Of a stretch of DNA of 46,990 bases, positions 8,975-15,215 are shown one piece after another. Positions within the stretch are counted from its first letter, which is position 1; every line of letters starts with the position of its first letter. The position numbers and the translations under genes were made by a program. Source of the DNA: a virus; IMG/VR virus record IMGVR_UViG_3300032180_000013, positions 1 to 46,990 of that record; one strand, written 5' to 3'. The notes below the pieces were generated by a model. It did no database searches. It saw nothing but the letters and a program-made list of their open reading frames with translations, and had not been told where the DNA came from.

Positions 8975-11031
8975 ATCTCACGCAGCGACTTCCCCTCTTT
9001 TGGCATTGGCCAATTGGGCGGTTCGAGCAGATGCCGATGCCGTCCTTCCTCAACGTGGAAAATGTACGGCAATGGCGATGGTGCACCTTTATACCAATCG
9101 GCGTACATCGCCTGGTGAACGTGCGCCAGAAACAGCTTAGCTGCGTAGCGCCTGGCTCGTGCATGGATATGCGCCGGCGGCAGCTTGCCGACCGAGTAAG
9201 CCTTGAACGCCTCGGTGTCCTTACCGATCCGCTTCGCAGCCAACACTTGCTCCGCCTGCTCATTGAATAGCAGCCGCTCGTTGCGCTCGTGCTCCAGCGC
9301 CTTGCGGGTCACGAATATCTGACCGTAATAATCGTTCTTGTTGTTCTGCGTCTTCACAAAACTTTCCCCCGCCTTGAAGGCCACCAAAACCTTCAGGCCG
9401 GCATTCCACGGCCTTTTGGTCTTCTTCTCCCATTTGCAGGTCGGGTCAAGGCCGGCAAACCGCCAGAAGTGACCGGCAGTCGGCGCTTGGGTAATGTCCA
9501 GGTGCGCCAGCAAGCCGGCAGTGATGACGGGACCTATGCCGGTGATCGAATTGCACGTGCAGAGCCCGTCTTGGATGTAGGTATGGTGTTTCTGAACGTC
9601 AAGTGAATAGACTTGTCCGTCGTACCATTTAGACTCCATTTCAAATTTAGCAAACTTAGTGTGCGACCCGTGAGCAATTGTGGGCAACTGCATGATTTCT
9701 GGAATCAGGTTGACGGCGTGGACATCGAGGAGATGCCTGGCATTCGGCTTTGCCTGCGTCCCCTTTGAGTAAAGGGGAAATCGAATATCCTTGCCGTGGT
9801 CGATCAAGCATGCTGTGGCAGCAGTAAGTAATTTTGCCGGGTGGAACATGCCCCAGAGGATGGCTAAATTCTCACGAGTCAAAAAAGTGTTTTTGGAGTT
9901 GGGCGGCTCGAATGTGGCCGTAGGAATGCCATAAAACGCAGCAGCGTAGTTTTCGTAAATCGAGGCTTCTGATTCGACATCAAACATTTTCAAAATCCAC
10001 AGTCCGTCTGCCTTTTCCATTCTCGCTCGCGCTGTAACGCCTAACCGCCCTTGCTTGTGACCAACACGATGGACTAACAGCCTAGACCTGCCGATTCTAA
10101 AAACAAAGCCGCGCCTCATTAAGTAAACGACAAACTTGTTGCATGTTAGATCGGGGTCAATGTGCACGGGCCACTTATGGTTTGGTGTTGTTCGAGTCTC
10201 CTTACCACTGCATAAAATCGAGGTCATCTGTCCTGAGTACGGCCGGCATGCCACTTCGACAGCATGCCCATAGGCGAGCCGCTTGCCACTGATCTGCGAC
10301 TTTTTCCGATGATACGCAAACACCTGGTCGCCATTTTTCAGTTCAGATATTGGCACATCTCCCCGAAAAGTGGTGCGCACTAAAGAGTCCGGTGGTGAGC
10401 ACTTCAGCCAGCGGCCGACGCGGTACTCATCGGAGAACACGTCCAGCGCCCGCAAGATGTCGGACTCAAGGAACCTGTCACTGTCGAACATCCACTTCAG
10501 CAACCGATTCGGCTCACCCCTGGCGGAGCGGATTTGCCCGGCATCGCGGATGCGCCGGTTCTGGACTTGGTAATACCTGTCTACCAAGAACCGGGCAGCG
10601 CCTTTACCCAGGGTCCGGGCGGCGATTTTGAGATCTTTATCGAGGCGGGCGATGGCCTCAAACTGGCCGTTTCGCTCCAAGGATCTGGTACTCTCATGCC
10701 CTATGGCTGATCGCTCTCCTTGATTGGTGCCCTCATGCGTTATGGCTGAGCGCTCCTCCTCATTGGTACGCTCGTCATTGATGGCTGAGCGCTCTTTGGA
10801 TTTGGTGTTCTCCTGCGTGATGGCTCGGCGCTCTCGTTTTTTGGCTTTCTTCACGTTGTCCGTCCTTTCGCTCTTGTCAAATGGTCCTCTCTCTGGTTTG
10901 GCTGGGTCGCTCAATGGAGTTGGTGCCCTCTCGGCTGATGGCTGGCGCTCGTCCAGTATGACACTCGCAAACGTTTTGGCTAAGCTCATGGAACTTGGCG
11001 CTCTCGCCAACTTTGGCTGCGTCGCTCTCAC
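8965..11031 (-). CDS. Tas-like (Nop/IS110-like) RNA-guided protein interrupted by an intein
   Basis: Longest reading 688 residues from a GTG at 11031; the true start is unclear. Residues 1-120 are read through the upstream repeat array (recurring ERSAI motifs every 13 residues), and TTG 10678 is an alternative start near residue 118. Residues 122-210 are helical (RFLVDRYYQVQNRRIRDAGQ). Residues 211-494 are an intein. Residues 495-530 carry the helix-hairpin-helix signature SITGIGPVITAGLLAHLDI and FWRFAGLDP, typical of the IS110/IS116/IS902 C-terminal (Transposase_20) domain. Residues 610-640 contain a conserved-looking VGKLPPAHIHARARRYAAKLF. No DEDD/RuvC domain of an IS110 transposase and no HNH or RuvC nuclease is visible, so by architecture it resembles a nuclease-free Tas (TasA type). 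Spliced length would be about 404 residues or less. Flanked on both sides by guide-like arrays. Confidence 0.8.
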   Translation of the reverse strand: MRATQPKLARAPSSMSLAKTFASVILDERQPSAERAPTPLSDPAKPERGPFDKSERTDNVKKAKKRERRAITQENTKSKERSAINDERTNEEERSAITHEGTNQGERSAIGHESTRSLERNGQFEAIARLDKDLKIAARTLGKGAARFLVDRYYQVQNRRIRDAGQIRSARGEPNRLLKWMFDSDRFLESDILRALDVFSDEYRVGRWLKCSPPDSLVRTTFRGDVPISELKNGDQVFAYHRKKSQISGKRLAYGHAVEVACRPYSGQMTSILCSGKETRTTPNHKWPVHIDPDLTCNKFVVYLMRRGFVFRIGRSRLLVHRVGHKQGRLGVTARARMEKADGLWILKMFDVESEASIYENYAAAFYGIPTATFEPPNSKNTFLTRENLAILWGMFHPAKLLTAATACLIDHGKDIRFPLYSKGTQAKPNARHLLDVHAVNLIPEIMQLPTIAHGSHTKFAKFEMESKWYDGQVYSLDVQKHHTYIQDGLCTCNSITGIGPVITAGLLAHLDITQAPTAGHFWRFAGLDPTCKWEKKTKRPWNAGLKVLVAFKAGESFVKTQNNKNDYYGQIFVTRKALEHERNERLLFNEQAEQVLAAKRIGKDTEAFKAYSVGKLPPAHIHARARRYAAKLFLAHVHQAMYADWYKGAPSPLPYIFHVEEGRHRHLLEPPNWPMPKEGKSLREMGA
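9550..10401 (-). other. Intein (Hint domain) inside the Tas-like protein, 284 residues
   Basis: Translated residues 211-494. The N-terminal splice block begins with Cys211 (CSPPDSLVRTTFRGDVPISE, then LKNGDQVFAY), block B is RTTPNHKWPV with the usual Thr-x-x-His, and the C-terminal blocks are WYDGQVYSLDVQKHHTYIQDG then CTCN with Asn494 and Ser495 as the +1 residue. The penultimate residue is Cys instead of the usual His. About 165 residues between blocks B and F are longer than a mini-intein, but I cannot recognise LAGLIDADG or HNH homing-endonuclease motifs there. Removing it joins GRWLK to SITGIGPV, restoring the expected IS110-like domain, which supports true protein splicing. GC content seems lower than in the flanking gene. 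Confidence 0.85.
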
Positions 11032-11332
11032 CTATTGGCCCCCTCAATAGCTATGGCTGGTACGCTCCCACTAATCGGCTACGCTCCCTTACTGTGGTGC
11101 CCTCATGTTCAATGGCTTCGAGCTCATGCGTTTTGGTGCGCTCTGTCAACATGGCTGCGCTCCTAGTTTTTGGTTCCCTCCCTTCTTGTGGCTAAACGCT
11201 CCAGTCGAATGGTACGCTCCTACGCTTTGGCTTGGCGCTCGCTCGTCCTGGCACGCTCCGGTAGCATGGCTACGCTCAAACGTCCTGGTTCCCTCGCGGA
11301 GCTTGGCTGCAATCCTAACTGTTGGCTGTCTC
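10670..11332 (-). repeat. TIGR-like interspaced guide array, upstream of the Tas-like gene
   Basis: Same design as the array at 8172-8974: short halves such as TGGTACTCTC, TGGTGCCCTC, TGGTACGCTC (10 nt) alternate with long halves, here mostly 13 nt (TGGCTGAGCGCTC), separated by 8-nt unique spacers (atgcccta, tccttgat, atgcgtta, ctcctcat, gtcattga, tttggatt). About 16 short halves are visible. One degenerate long half (CCGTCCTTTCGCTC near 10860) and one degenerate end (near 11304-11332) are present. The part up to 11031 stays open in the frame of the Tas-like gene because the period is 39 nt (13 codons). Likely transcribed leftward ahead of that gene. Confidence 0.82.
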
Positions 11333-11410
11333 CTGCCTCTTCCTTGCCAGCCATTCGCTAATCTTGATCAAAATTGGCCAAGCTTTGCCTGACCCACGGA
11401 CAGTTCTCAT
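11315..11410 (-). CDS. Possible small leader peptide before the guide array
   Basis: 31 residues (MRTVRGSGKAWPILIKISEW...), ATG 11410, with a weak purine-rich stretch (GAGGGAAAGGG) 8 nt upstream. It stops in the first degenerate repeat of the array. Basic and helical in appearance, no recognised family. It could be chance; the reading frame stays open upstream to 11548. Confidence 0.3.
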   Translation of the reverse strand: MRTVRGSGKAWPILIKISEWLARKRQETANS

Positions 11411-11839
11411 AATACAACCCTTTCCCTCGTTGGAATGGTACGCGGCATGGTCTGACACAACAGCATGTAAGCGCAATGACCCCGCCCCCACCAGCCTTTT
11501 ATACGGCGGCCTCCAGCCGTGGACGTGCGGCTCCCTCTCCGCTGGCATAGTGCCAGATTACCGAATCAGTCCTTGTCGCTGTACTCGTTAGCGGTCACTG
11601 AAGACCATTGCCTCGGCGGTCGGTGGACTGAACACCGTTTGCTCAATTTGGAGCTATGTTTGTGCGGCAGGGTTGACGTTTTCGGGAGAACCCCGATAAA
11701 ATGTCCTTACCATGCCGCGGTTGACTTCGGCCAGGGCGAGCTTGTCACTCCCCTGGCCACTTTCTTTTCTCTTCTTCTACTCCGCCTCAGCGCTGTTGGC
11801 AAGGTCCTTTCTGGCCGCTCGTGCCGCCTAGGTGCCGGC
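11411..11839. other. Gap between the array/leader and the early operon end; hairpin seen
   Basis: No convincing gene on either strand. A perfect 8-bp inverted repeat (GGCCAGGG 11729-11736, CCCTGGCC 11751-11758, 14-nt loop) is followed on the plus strand by ACTTTCTTTTCTC, a weak terminator shape. A promoter-like TTGACG-N16-GATAAA (11673-11700, plus strand) stands 30 nt before it, so a short plus-strand RNA is conceivable. It may equally be the region where the leftward early operon ends and array transcription begins. Confidence 0.35.
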
Positions 11840-12076
11840 CTACGCGCTTCTCTTTCGGCCCTTGCGCTTAAAATAATCTGCCATTCCCACAGGCAAGCCC
11901 TTCTTGAAGTCCAGCAGCTTGAAGCCGATGAATGCGGTTATGTCCATCGACCCCAGCGGGTTTGCCTTGGCCTCTTTCCAATTCTTCTTGTCCTTCATGG
12001 CCTCGGCGCGGGTCCGATAGAGCCGAACCGGAATATCGTCAAAGTTGTGGATTGAAAATAAAAGCGTGCCGTTCAT
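11840..12076 (-). CDS. Hypothetical early protein (78 aa)
   Basis: Starts at ATG 12076 behind AAAGGATCGAC. Basic C-terminal tail (YFKRKGRKRSA) and a Lys-rich middle suggest nucleic-acid contact, but no family is recognised. It is the last member of the leftward early cluster before the guide-array locus, 10 nt after the VRR-NUC gene. Confidence 0.65.
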   Translation of the reverse strand: MNGTLLFSIHNFDDIPVRLYRTRAEAMKDKKNWKEAKANPLGSMDITAFIGFKLLDFKKGLPVGMADYFKRKGRKRSA

Positions 12077-12086
12077 GTCGATCCTT

Positions 12087-12425
12087 TCATTTGAGTATTC
12101 TTACGATCTCATCCCAATCGGAGGGACGCCAAAAATACGTTTCGACGCCAGGAACCTCGGCCAAAGCCCATATCCAGGCATCTTGGGCGTCTGTTGACTT
12201 TCCTGAATCGGATTTCAGTTCAGCGAAGATCAAGCGGCGGCCACGCACCAACACAGAGTCAGGAAAGCCAGGATCGCCTATAAACGCCGTTCTCCAGCCC
12301 TTGAGGGTCCGGCCAGGGCGGAAGTGAACGAAGCGCCACCCGCACGCCCTTGCCAGTTGGCAGACTTTTTGTTGCAGCGACTCTTCCGACTCGGGCGGCA
12401 GCTCAGCGGCTCGGCTTGCTCTCAT
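12087..12425 (-). CDS. VRR-NUC family nuclease
   Basis: 112 residues. I chose ATG 12425 because AGGAG stands 8 nt before it; an in-frame start at 12446 lacks such a site. The restriction-endonuclease-like core is visible: SLQQKVCQLARACGW (start of the domain), GFPDSVLV around residue 56 (catalytic Asp) and FAELKSD around 69-71 (E-x-K), followed by QDAWIWAL. The size and motif order match stand-alone VRR-NUC proteins of phages, thought to cut structured or branched DNA during replication or recombination. Fits with the recombination genes of the same leftward cluster. Confidence 0.85.
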   Translation of the reverse strand: MRASRAAELPPESEESLQQKVCQLARACGWRFVHFRPGRTLKGWRTAFIGDPGFPDSVLVRGRRLIFAELKSDSGKSTDAQDAWIWALAEVPGVETYFWRPSDWDEIVRILK

Positions 12426-12496
12426 GGGTGGCTCCTCTCGCGCCAACTTCCGGGGCGGACGCGCGGATCATTTCCAAGGCCCGCTCCTTGGTTTCA

Positions 12497-12679
12497 TTAC
12501 GCGCATTGGGCAGGCTCCTCAATATGGGCCTTGTGGTGCAAGTAAATCTCCAGCAGCGTTTCGCAGACTTCCTTGAGCGCTTCATCCGGCATGGCCATAA
12601 GCTGCAAGTGCAAAGATGCTCGCCAATAATCAGCCGGCGTCGGCGGTCGCGGGTCGCCTGTGCCAATGATGGGTTTCAT
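12497..12679 (-). CDS. Hypothetical early protein (60 aa)
   Basis: ATG 12679 (MKPIIGTGDPRPPTPADYW) follows GAGGAGCCCGAA. A Pro-rich start, then an acidic helical segment (MPDEALKEVCETLLEIYLHH). No recognised family. It sits between the SWIM protein gene and the VRR-NUC gene in the same orientation. Confidence 0.6.
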   Translation of the reverse strand: MKPIIGTGDPRPPTPADYWRASLHLQLMAMPDEALKEVCETLLEIYLHHKAHIEEPAQCA

Positions 12680-12689
12680 TTCGGGCTCC

Positions 12690-13010
12690 TCACAACAACC
12701 CAAACGCTCTCAGCGCCGCACAATGTTTGCACGGCTCCGGCGCGTTTTGCCTTCGGAAAATAAAATCCTGACATGTGCAGGACCAGTGCCCGCGCTCAGT
12801 CAAGGCCACGTCGTAAACCTTGCCATCCTTTTGCTCAAGTCTCCATGCCTTCTTGGCTACTCCTGGATGCGGATCGTGCCGGCGAAGGCGGTAATAAGTG
12901 GCCTTGCGGCCAGCCGTAATTTTCAGGATCAAGGCGAACTCTGGCTGGGCTCGGGTTTTGGCAGCCTTGGCCGGTACGGTTGGTTGAGCAGTGCCAGGGT
13001 TTCTCTCCAT
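12690..13010 (-). CDS. SWIM-type zinc-finger protein
   Basis: 106 residues. ATG 13010 lies 6 nt after GAGGAG; a GTG two codons upstream is too close to that site. Residues 74-100 (HWSCTCQDFIFRR then PEPCKHCAAL) form the SWIM pattern C-x-C-x(n)-C-x-H, a zinc-binding fold used for nucleic-acid or protein contact. The N-terminus is Pro/Ala/Lys-rich. Small SWIM proteins are common in phage early regions. Its start overlaps the end of the zinc-ribbon gene upstream by about 80 nt. Confidence 0.8.
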   Translation of the reverse strand: MERNPGTAQPTVPAKAAKTRAQPEFALILKITAGRKATYYRLRRHDPHPGVAKKAWRLEQKDGKVYDVALTERGHWSCTCQDFIFRRQNAPEPCKHCAALRAFGLL

Positions 13011-13123
13011 TGCCACTCCTCATAACATCCTTTCCCGCAACAGTGGGCTTGGCGGCCGTATGGCCTCATCCCATCCATCTCACTGCGGCAGATAGGGCAG
13101 TAAACTTTCATGTAGCCGAACAT
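12929..13123 (-). CDS. Small zinc-ribbon protein
   Basis: 64 residues (from ATG 13123; ATG 13111, MKVYCPICRSEM, is an alternative). The pattern CPIC...CCGKGCYEEWQWRETL gives two Cys pairs, consistent with a zinc ribbon. It overlaps the SWIM gene by 82 nt in another frame. Likely a nucleic-acid-binding accessory protein; function unknown. Confidence 0.7.
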   Translation of the reverse strand: MFGYMKVYCPICRSEMDGMRPYGRQAHCCGKGCYEEWQWRETLALLNQPYRPRLPKPEPSQSSP

Positions 13124-13145
13124 GGGTCAGAGTCCTCCGGGTAGA

Positions 13146-13385
13146 TCAGGGTGAACTCGGGGGCGGATTGCTCGGGCACACCAAATAAACCGGCTGAACA
13201 ACGCATTTCAGTGCCGGGATCTTGTCGGGTCGCCAGCGCACGTAAGTTGCTCCACAGCCTTCCGGGCAACCGAACGGCTCCATCGCGTTTTCGGTCGCAA
13301 CGCCCAACTCGCCTGCGGCTCCGCACGAGCAGTTGAAATCGAAATAGTCAACGCCGTCCTCAGTGCGCAGGAATTTGTTGCTCAT
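13146..13385 (-). CDS. Hypothetical Cys-containing early protein
   Basis: 79 residues, ATG 13385 overlapping the upstream stop (ATGA coupling). Cysteines in FNCSCGAAGELGV, FGCPEGCGATYVRW, LKCVV and LVCPSN suggest a metal-binding zinc-ribbon fold. No function recognised. Part of the leftward early cluster. Confidence 0.7.
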   Translation of the reverse strand: MSNKFLRTEDGVDYFDFNCSCGAAGELGVATENAMEPFGCPEGCGATYVRWRPDKIPALKCVVQPVYLVCPSNPPPSSP

Positions 13386-13642
13386 GCGTCGAAGTCCTCA
13401 GGGGCCTCGCCAGTTTTGTGGCGCTTGGTTTGGTTTTCGCAAAATGCGGCAATCTCGCGCAGGCAGTCTTCCTCCCAGACGGTATTCGGTGCCGCGAAGA
13501 AGCAGTATTTTCTCCAGGGGCCGTACCATCCCACCGCCCCGATGTCGCCAGCGGCGGGCGGCGAATCGTTTGACCGGACACGCCAAACGCGCGTCTTGCC
13601 CGACTTTGATAGCCCACCATCCTTGAAAGTAATCCAGCTCAT
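13382..13642 (-). CDS. Hypothetical early protein (86 aa)
   Basis: ATG 13642 overlaps the stop of the upstream HNH-like gene. The pattern SKSGKTRVWRVRS...IGAVGWYGPWRKYCFFAAPNTVWEEDC looks like a small beta-sheet domain recurrent in phages as an uncharacterised protein. No catalytic motif. Translationally coupled on both sides. Confidence 0.72.
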   Translation of the reverse strand: MSWITFKDGGLSKSGKTRVWRVRSNDSPPAAGDIGAVGWYGPWRKYCFFAAPNTVWEEDCLREIAAFCENQTKRHKTGEAPEDFDA

Positions 13643-13992
13643 GCTACGTCCTCCTCAGCGGCCTCGCACTTCGGTCGCCGCAACAGCTCGTAAAGGTATT
13701 CCCAAATCTGGTCCTGCAACATGCCCTCGCGCCGCGCGATGATTGCCTGAATGTCGGCTGGGTGAATGCGTCCTTCGTGCGCCGCTTGGTGGCAACTCAC
13801 CCACAGGCCGCAATAGTACCCTCTGCATAAGCCAGCCAAGTTGCACGGCACGTCCAGCCTTGAGCCTCCGCCCATGCCGCGCTTGATGAAAGCGTGGTGT
13901 GGGTCCGTGCCGTCCGGCGTGGGCCGATTGCAATACTCGCACCGTTCCGAGCGGCGGAAGCGGTCCAGGCAAACTTCGTCAATGATTATCAT
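13639..13992 (-). CDS. HNH-like nuclease / zinc protein of the early cluster
   Basis: 117 residues, ATG 13992. Cys and His residues are placed as in small HNH nucleases: CEYCNRPTPDGTDPHHAF (zinc Cys pair and the HH of the active centre), CNLAGLC and CGLWVSCHQAAHEG (second pair and final His). Such proteins in phage recombination clusters may process recombination intermediates. Unlike the three HNH genes in the late region, it is embedded in the early operon and coupled to its neighbours, so it is probably a resident gene and not a homing element. The C-terminal half is helical and acidic. Confidence 0.7.
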   Translation of the reverse strand: MIIIDEVCLDRFRRSERCEYCNRPTPDGTDPHHAFIKRGMGGGSRLDVPCNLAGLCRGYYCGLWVSCHQAAHEGRIHPADIQAIIARREGMLQDQIWEYLYELLRRPKCEAAEEDVA

Positions 13993-14557
13993 GGCTCTCC
14001 GGCTTGACCATCGCCTGAAGCTCTTTTGTCGGTGCCGAGTTTGGCTTTACTTCCGCGCTTTCGTTTTCGTCGCCGTCGCCGTAGCTGTCGCCGTAGCCGC
14101 AGCCGTAACCGTAGCCGTCGCCGTCGCCGTAGCCGTCGCCGTAGCCGCAGCCGTAACCGTAGCCGTCGCCGTAGCCGTCGCCGTAGCCGCAGCCGTAACC
14201 GTAGCCGTCGCCGTAGCCGTAGCCGTAGCCGCAGCCGTAACCGTAGCCGTCGCCGTAGCTGTCGCCGTAGCCGCAGCCGTAACCGTAGCCGTCGCCGTCG
14301 CCGTAGCCGTAGCCGTAGCCGTAGCCGTAGCCGTAGCCGTAGCCGTAGCCGCAGCCGTAGCCGTAGCCGCAGCCGTAGCCGTTAGCATTTGCTGCCTTGC
14401 CGATGTACTCACCGGCTTCGCCGGTTCGGTAATCGGCGGTTAGTCCGGCAATAATTTTGCCGTGATTCAATACCCAGTCATTCACTCCATCGGGGCAAGC
14501 GCCGGTCTCCAAGATGTCAAAGACGCTCACCCGCTCGCGGTATTGCGTCCAAGTCAT
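13979..14557 (-). CDS. Gly-Tyr repeat low-complexity protein
   Basis: 192 residues; ATG 14557 lies 7 nt after GGAGG (a GTG/ATG at 14572 is too close to it). Residues 1-55 form an ordinary folded-looking domain (TWTQYRERVSVFDILETGAC). Residues about 60-165 are an almost pure dipeptide repeat of Gly-Tyr with interspersed Cys, Asp and Ser (units such as GYGYGCGYGDGYGDGYG). The C-terminus is charged. The repeat is encoded by a GGCTACGGC-type minisatellite, so length variation by slippage is expected. Gly-Tyr-rich chains are known for self-association; Cys at regular spacing could bind metal or crosslink. Function unknown. Confidence 0.8.
   Translation of the reverse strand: MTWTQYRERVSVFDILETGACPDGVNDWVLNHGKIIAGLTADYRTGEAGEYIGKAANANGYGCGYGYGCGYGYGYGYGYGYGYGYGDGDGYGYGCGYGDSYGDGYGYGCGYGYGYGDGYGYGCGYGDGYGDGYGYGCGYGDGYGDGDGYGYGCGYGDSYGDGDENESAEVKPNSAPTKELQAMVKPESHDNH
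14069..14391 (-). repeat. GCCGTA/GCCGTC minisatellite coding the Gly-Tyr repeat
   Basis: About 320 nt of 6-nt units (plus strand GCCGTA, GCCGTC, GCCGCA) with a strong Tyr/Cys/Asp wobble pattern. The most uniform run is 14300-14350 (consecutive GCCGTA). The opposite strand and other frames also stay open, but these are by-products of the composition. Confidence 0.9.
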
Positions 14558-14829
14558 TTTGCCGCCTCCCATTTTTCGACAGCGGCGGTAGTGACTTCAA
14601 AAATTGCCGTGACCTTTCGCAACTCAATGTCAGCACGGGCCGAGATTTTGCTGGAAGAGGTCGGCCCAGTCTCCGCCAGCTCCATGATGCCTCGGGTGGT
14701 CCCCCAGTAGATTGCCATGCGGGCGCGTTTCAGGTGGATTACATCGCCGCTGGTGTCGGCAGCGTAACCGAAGAACACGCCGCGAAACTCGGTGCAGACG
14801 ATCACAGGACGCTCATTTGCTTTAGCCAT
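14554..14829 (-). CDS. Hypothetical phage protein, DUF6948-like
   Basis: 91 residues, ATG 14829 behind AAAAGGAGACC. The pattern VIVCTEFRGVFFGYAADTS, ARMAIYWGTTRGIMELAETG and KISARADIELRKVTAIFEVT matches my memory of a family often labelled DUF6948, found in phages and prophages; the label is not certain. The stop overlaps the start of the Gly-Tyr gene (ATGA). Confidence 0.75.
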   Translation of the reverse strand: MAKANERPVIVCTEFRGVFFGYAADTSGDVIHLKRARMAIYWGTTRGIMELAETGPTSSSKISARADIELRKVTAIFEVTTAAVEKWEAAK

Positions 14830-14842
14830 TTGGTCTCCTTTT

Positions 14843-14861
14843 AATGTGTGGTGCCTAACTA
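14843..14861 (-). repeat. Early-gene junction repeat, copy 1
   Basis: AATGTGTGGTGCCTAACTA on the plus strand; on the coding strand TAGTTAGGCACCACACATT, starting with the stop codon of the 43-aa gene and ending just before the ribosome site of the next. 18 of 19 bases match 15008-15026. Confidence 0.7.
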
Positions 14862-14990
14862 AACTGAAAAAGAGCCGACCTCAATCCACTGAACGCCGGT
14901 GAGGCCGAAATCGACCCAGCCCGCCCAGCGAATCGGCACCTTGCCGTCGATGGTGAAACGCCACTCAACCGGCATAAGAACTCCAATCAT
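14859..14990 (-). CDS. Hypothetical short early protein (43 aa)
   Basis: ATG 14990 stands 5 nt behind AAAGGAGCGACC, an ideal ribosome site, and the gene ends at TAG 14859. The sequence MIGVLMPVEWRFTIDGK... has alternating hydrophobic/polar residues and four Trp, suggesting a small beta-sheet protein. No recognised family. Flanked on both sides by the 19-nt junction repeat. Confidence 0.65.
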   Translation of the reverse strand: MIGVLMPVEWRFTIDGKVPIRWAGWVDFGLTGVQWIEVGSFSV

Positions 14991-15007
14991 GGTCGCTCCT
15001 TTCGCTG

Positions 15008-15026
15008 AATGTGTGGTGCCCAACTA
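15008..15026 (-). repeat. Early-gene junction repeat, copy 2
   Basis: AATGTGTGGTGCCCAACTA, one base different from 14843-14861. On the coding strand it again begins with the TAG of the upstream gene and runs up to the next ribosome site. Confidence 0.7.
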
Positions 15027-15215
15027 CTCCCGCGCCGGCTTCGACAGGTCATCGAATATCCGCGCTAACACGTTGTCGATTTTGTTGCTCTGGTTCTCGA
15101 TGCGCCGCCACTTCCACTCCGCCTCTTCCCCGTTCCGGCTAATGAAGCCGTCGAGGCAGATTGAGCGCAGAACATGGCGGTACTTTTCGATAAACTCATC
15201 TCGGCTCGTGGGCAT
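15024..15215 (-). CDS. Hypothetical early protein (63 aa)
   Basis: I chose ATG 15215 (MPTSRDEFIEKYRHV) because AGGAGAG lies 6 nt upstream; the longer start at 15233 has no such site. Charged helical protein (EEAEWKWRRIENQSNKIDNV). No recognised family. Confidence 0.62.
   Translation of the reverse strand: MPTSRDEFIEKYRHVLRSICLDGFISRNGEEAEWKWRRIENQSNKIDNVLARIFDDLSKPARE

Noticed and set aside
8188-9270. Rightward reading frames across the downstream array (e.g. 8188-8637, 8680-9270)
   Set aside because: The repeat composition lacks stop codons in several frames of both strands; the translations are repetitive and have no ribosome sites.
8965-11031. Ordinary IS110-family insertion sequence
   Set aside because: Only the C-terminal IS110-like domain is visible, the DEDD nuclease domain is missing, and the flanks are arrays with unique spacers, not simple ends of an insertion sequence.
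8172-11332. CRISPR array
   Set aside because: Repeats are only 10-13 nt, of two alternating kinds and degenerate, spacers are 8 nt, and no cas gene is present.
11519-12055. 178-residue rightward frame in the gap after the array
   Set aside because: It runs over the leftward 78-aa gene, has no ribosome site and has an unconvincing composition.
13841-14443. Rightward frame of repeated Val-Ala and other frames rich in Arg-Ser
   Set aside because: Opposite-strand shadows of the Gly-Tyr minisatellite. The leftward frame has a ribosome site and folded ends.
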